From an uncultured Bacilli bacterium (lineage in GTDB: Bacteria; Bacillota_I; Bacilli_A; RF39; UBA660): a DNA stretch of 7,067 nt. The stretch is from positions 1-7,067 of the forward strand of contig CANUCD010000052.1 of the NCBI GenBank assembly GCA_947856335.1. Reading direction: 5' to 3'. The position numbers were made by a program, and so were the translations under genes. Within the stretch, counting starts at the first letter, position 1. Each line of letters begins with the position of its first letter. Below are positions 4,819-7,067 of this stretch, one piece after another. The notes under the pieces are model-generated. The model was not told where the DNA came from. It did no database searches and worked only from the letters and a program-made list of their open reading frames with translations.

Positions 4819-5715
4819 ATGCATGAATGGATGATGAGCGTATTCTTGTTCTAGTTTTTCGTTTGAAAGATGAGTATATATTTGGGTTGTAGAAATATCA
4901 CTATGTCCTAAAAGTTCTTGAACTATTCTTAAATCAGCACCATTATTTAATAAATGAGTTGCAAATGAATGTCTTAATATGTGAGGACTAATGTTTTTAG
5001 TTATTCCTTTTTCTTTACATAATTGTTTTAGATATTTAAAGAAAGCTTGTCTAGTTATTTTAGTATGTCTAGAACTAATAAATACATATTCACTAGTGTG
5101 AGTTTTTAAAAGCTCTCCCCTGCCATATTTTAGATAATCATCTAGAGCTTTTATAGCAATATCATAAATAGGTATTAGTCTTTCTTTACTTCCCTTTCCA
5201 AATACTTTTATCATTTTATCTTCTAAAAACAAATTACTCATAGTAAGATTACATAATTCACTTATACGCATTCCTGTTGCATATAATACCTCAAGCATAG
5301 CTTTGTTTCTTAAATCATAAGGGCTAGATGTTCTAATATCTAATAATTTATTTACTTCTTCAATTGTTAGATAATCAGGTAGTTTTTTATCAAGTTTAGG
5401 CATTTTAATTCCATCACAAGGGTTTATACTAATTATTCTTTTTTCTGTTAAATAAGCATAAAAATGATGAATAGAAGTAATATATCTTGCTTTAGTTTTA
5501 CTAGACTTATTACATTTTCTTAAATATTCTTGAATGTTTTCTTTACTTAACTTTTTTAAGTCTTTTTTATAGTATTTAGCTAATAAATAAATATCTGTGC
5601 CATAAGAGTTTCTGGTATTTATGCTTGTATTATATTCAGTATTTAAATATTCACTCATATACTTTTCTAATTCAGGTGTTTGTTTGAACATTTCTTTTAA
5701 TTCATCATTTTTCAT
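4801..5715 (-). CDS. xerD: Tyrosine recombinase XerD
   Basis: With XerC, XerD resolves chromosome dimers by strand exchange at dif, normally activated by FtsK at the division septum. From the ATG at 5713-5715 the protein has 304 residues. It has an N-terminal SAM-like core-binding domain (about 10-100) and a C-terminal catalytic domain with all active-site residues: Arg150 (ATGMRISEL), Lys177 (GKGSKERL), His245 and Arg248 (HILRHSFATH), His271 (LGHSDIS) and Tyr280 (IYTHLS). These positions are within a few residues of E. coli XerD (148, 172, 244, 247, 270, 279), and the Arg-to-His spacing fits XerD better than XerC. The open frame extends to 5760, but that extension contains the promoter, so it is not used. 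The C-terminus is unusually histidine-rich (AHHPFMHKKSHH) and overlaps a terminator stem. A dif-like site lies about 1 kb away. A partner XerC is not in this window. Confidence 0.92.
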   Translation of the reverse strand: MKNDELKEMFKQTPELEKYMSEYLNTEYNTSINTRNSYGTDIYLLAKYYKKDLKKLSKENIQEYLRKCNKSSKTKARYITSIHHFYAYLTEKRIISINPCDGIKMPKLDKKLPDYLTIEEVNKLLDIRTSSPYDLRNKAMLEVLYATGMRISELCNLTMSNLFLEDKMIKVFGKGSKERLIPIYDIAIKALDDYLKYGRGELLKTHTSEYVFISSRHTKITRQAFFKYLKQLCKEKGITKNISPHILRHSFATHLLNNGADLRIVQELLGHSDISTTQIYTHLSNEKLEQEYAHHPFMHKKSHH

Positions 5716-5719
5716 AATC

Positions 5720-5760
5720 ATCACTTTATTATTATAACACAATTTAATAATTATTGACAT
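5720..5760 (-). promoter_or_regulatory. xerD promoter with GTGAT start site
   Basis: On the minus strand ATGTCA (5755-5760; 4 of 6 to TTGACA), an 18-bp spacer, and TATAAT (5731-5736) preceded by TGT form an extended -10 promoter. The predicted +1 at 5724 is the first G of GTGAT (5720-5724) and the ATG follows four bases later. Its -35 is the reverse complement of the rarA -35, offset by one base. Confidence 0.65.
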
Positions 5761-5782
5761 ACGTACTAATGTATACTATACT
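5754..5782 (+). promoter_or_regulatory. rarA promoter P1
   Basis: A perfect TTGACA (5754-5759), a 17-bp spacer and TATACT (5777-5782, 5 of 6) form a strong sigma-A match. The predicted start is near 5789, leaving a leader of about 60 nt. The -35 overlaps the -35 of the divergent xerD promoter, so the two promoters probably compete for RNA polymerase. Confidence 0.75.
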
Positions 5783-5798
5783 ATTATTGATGAAAAAA

Positions 5799-5807
5799 TG
5801 ATATAAT
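5799..5807 (+). promoter_or_regulatory. Possible second rarA promoter P2 (extended -10)
   Basis: TGA followed by TATAAT (5802-5807) is an extended -10 within the P1 leader; it would start transcription near 5814. No clear -35 accompanies it. The GAGGT Shine-Dalgarno site for rarA is at 5838-5842. Confidence 0.35.
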
Positions 5808-5848
5808 TAAATTGAGATATTTAAGGAAACTAGAATAGAGGTAATATA

Positions 5849-7048
5849 ATGGAGTTATTGGCAAATAAGATGAGACCAAAAAACTTAGATGAAGTAATTG
5901 GACAAAAACATTTAATAGGTAAAGATAAAGTGCTTACTAATTTAGTTAGTCATAATAAAATATTTTCTATGATTCTTTATGGAAGACCTGGTATTGGCAA
6001 GACTAGTATTGCTAGTGCTTTAATAAATGAACTAAATATTCGCTCTAAGTTTTTAAATGCTGCTACTAATAATAAGGCTGATTTTGATATTGCTATAGAA
6101 GAAGCAAAAATGTATGGAGAAATGATTTTAGTTATTGATGAAATACATAGAATGAATAAAGATAAACAAGATATTTTGCTTCCTCATATTGAATCGGGTT
6201 TAATTATTTTAATTGGTCTTACGACATCAAATCCTTATCATAAAATAAATCCAGCAATTAGAAGTAGATGTGTAATTTATGAATTAAAAGAATTAGAAGA
6301 AAAAGATATTATAGATGGTCTTAAAAGAGCAGAAAAGTATTTGCCTGATTTAAAAATAGATGATGAAACATTAAAGTATATTGCCCTATTATCTTCGGGA
6401 GATTTTAGATCAGCATTAAATACTCTTGAAATAACTTATTATGCGTGTAATCATGGAACTATTACAATAGATGATGTAAAAAAAATAAATAATAAACCTG
6501 TATTTTTTCATGATAAAAATGAAGATGGACATTATGAAGTATTAAGTGCTTTTCAAAAATCAATTAGAGGTAGTGATGTTGATGCGGCACTTCATTACTT
6601 GGCAAGACTAATTGTTGCAGGTGATTTAGATAGTATATATAGGAGAATGAGTGTTATTGCTTATGAAGATATAGGGCTTGCTAATCCTGGGATTGGACCT
6701 AAAGTTATGGCAGCAATTGAGGCAGCAGAATTAGTGGGGTTGCCTGAGGCAAGAATACCTTTAGCAGAAGTTGTAACTGAAATGGCTTTATCTCCTAAGA
6801 GTAATAGTACTCTACTTGCAATTGACGCTGCTATTAGTGATATAAATAAAGGGTTATCAGGACATATTCCAAACCATATAATAGAGGGTTCACCTGATTA
6901 TATATATCCACATAATTTTAAAAATGATTATGTTTATCAAGAATATTTACCTGATAAATTAAAAAATAAAAAATATTATATTAAAAAAGATAATAAATAT
7001 GAAGTAAATTTAAATAGAATATATGATGAAATGAGGAGTGGAAAATGA
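5849..7048 (+). CDS. rarA: Replication-associated recombination protein A (MgsA/RarA AAA+ ATPase)
   Basis: RarA is a homotetrameric clamp-loader-type AAA+ ATPase that acts at stalled replication forks and single-stranded gaps, interacting with SSB and replisome parts. The 399-residue protein is slightly shorter than the B. subtilis and E. coli proteins (about 420-450) but complete. Visible motifs are the N-terminal MRPKNLDEVIGQKHL (residues 8-22), Walker A GRPGIGKT (45-52), Walker B ILVIDEIH (93-100), sensor 1 TTSNP (125-129), the arginine finger in RSRC (138-141), sensor 2 GDFRSALN (184-191), and the RarA-specific C-terminal oligomerisation domain with RGSDVDAALHYLARL (240-254), AYEDIGLANP (271-280) and YPHNF (353-357). 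The start has GAGGT six bases upstream. It is divergent from xerD, and its stop overlaps the next start as ATGA, so it leads an operon continuing rightward. Confidence 0.96.
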   Translation: MELLANKMRPKNLDEVIGQKHLIGKDKVLTNLVSHNKIFSMILYGRPGIGKTSIASALINELNIRSKFLNAATNNKADFDIAIEEAKMYGEMILVIDEIHRMNKDKQDILLPHIESGLIILIGLTTSNPYHKINPAIRSRCVIYELKELEEKDIIDGLKRAEKYLPDLKIDDETLKYIALLSSGDFRSALNTLEITYYACNHGTITIDDVKKINNKPVFFHDKNEDGHYEVLSAFQKSIRGSDVDAALHYLARLIVAGDLDSIYRRMSVIAYEDIGLANPGIGPKVMAAIEAAELVGLPEARIPLAEVVTEMALSPKSNSTLLAIDAAISDINKGLSGHIPNHIIEGSPDYIYPHNFKNDYVYQEYLPDKLKNKKYYIKKDNKYEVNLNRIYDEMRSGK

Positions 7049-7067
7049 AAATAAGTGTTATTGGAAC
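7045..7067 (+). CDS. Start of a probable Rossmann-fold NAD(P)-dependent dehydrogenase (partial)
   Basis: Only the first seven codons and part of the eighth are present (MKISVIG, then Thr). The beta strand leading into a glycine motif is typical of NAD-binding Rossmann folds; MKISVIGT is the usual opening of UDP-glucose/GDP-mannose dehydrogenases, although glycerol-3-phosphate dehydrogenase and others start similarly. GAGGAG (7033-7038) is an ideal Shine-Dalgarno six bases upstream, and the ATG overlaps the rarA stop as ATGA, so it is co-transcribed and probably translationally coupled with rarA. Confidence 0.6.

Noticed and set aside
4801..5715. Phage or integrative-element integrase instead of XerD
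   Set aside because: Length, position of all six catalytic residues and lack of an arm-binding N-terminal domain fit chromosomal XerD. No attachment-site duplication, excisionase or phage genes are nearby.
4801..5715. Single-recombinase XerS/XerH-type system
   Set aside because: The catalytic-residue spacing and length fit XerD, and the nearby site is a classical 28-bp dif and not an atypical single-recombinase site.

Overview
The window is very AT-rich chromosomal DNA read with the standard bacterial code: UGA is used as a stop in the ZIP-family gene and in rarA, and tryptophan is UGG. The gene set (MnmA, a Xer recombinase, RarA, a SpoIIM-like membrane protein), the Shine-Dalgarno sites and the sigma-A promoters point to a low-GC member of the Bacillota. 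An uncultured gut Bacilli/Clostridia-type lineage is my guess; rank below phylum cannot be read from this window.

Layout. Positions 1-70 hold the start of a leftward gene for a small membrane or exported protein. It is divergent from a rightward SpoIIM-like multi-pass membrane protein (151-690), followed by mnmA (745-1848, tRNA 2-thiouridine synthase). A near-perfect sigma-A promoter with an overlapping inverted repeat then drives a two-gene operon: an XRE-type DNA-binding protein (1922-2698) and a single-pass extracytoplasmic protein with eight cysteines (2698-3501). The operon ends in an intrinsic terminator that begins inside the last codons. An AT-rich gap (3502-3837) contains a 15-bp repeat/hairpin cluster and a 28-bp sequence at 3753-3780 that matches the chromosome dimer resolution site dif. 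To the right come a leftward ZIP/ZupT-type metal transporter (3838-4590), a 40-residue Asn/Ser/Arg-rich protein on the plus strand (4662-4784), a leftward XerD recombinase (4801-5715), a rightward rarA (5849-7048) and the first codons of a probable Rossmann-fold dehydrogenase (from 7045).

How it fits together. A dif-like site about 1 kb from a xerD gene suggests the replication terminus. Most genes on both sides point toward that site, as expected where replication forks converge. XerD (chromosome dimer resolution) and RarA (stalled-fork processing) are divergently transcribed from promoters that share one -35 region, so two genome-maintenance genes are physically linked.

Most of the content is housekeeping. 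The less ordinary items are the dif site; a recurring start module (-10 hexamer, six bases, GTGAT or GCGAT, then ATG 3-5 bases later) at four genes; the XRE plus eight-cysteine membrane protein operon; and the small basic ORF behind a possible sporulation-type promoter. I see no CRISPR array, insertion sequence, prophage, tRNA or rRNA.
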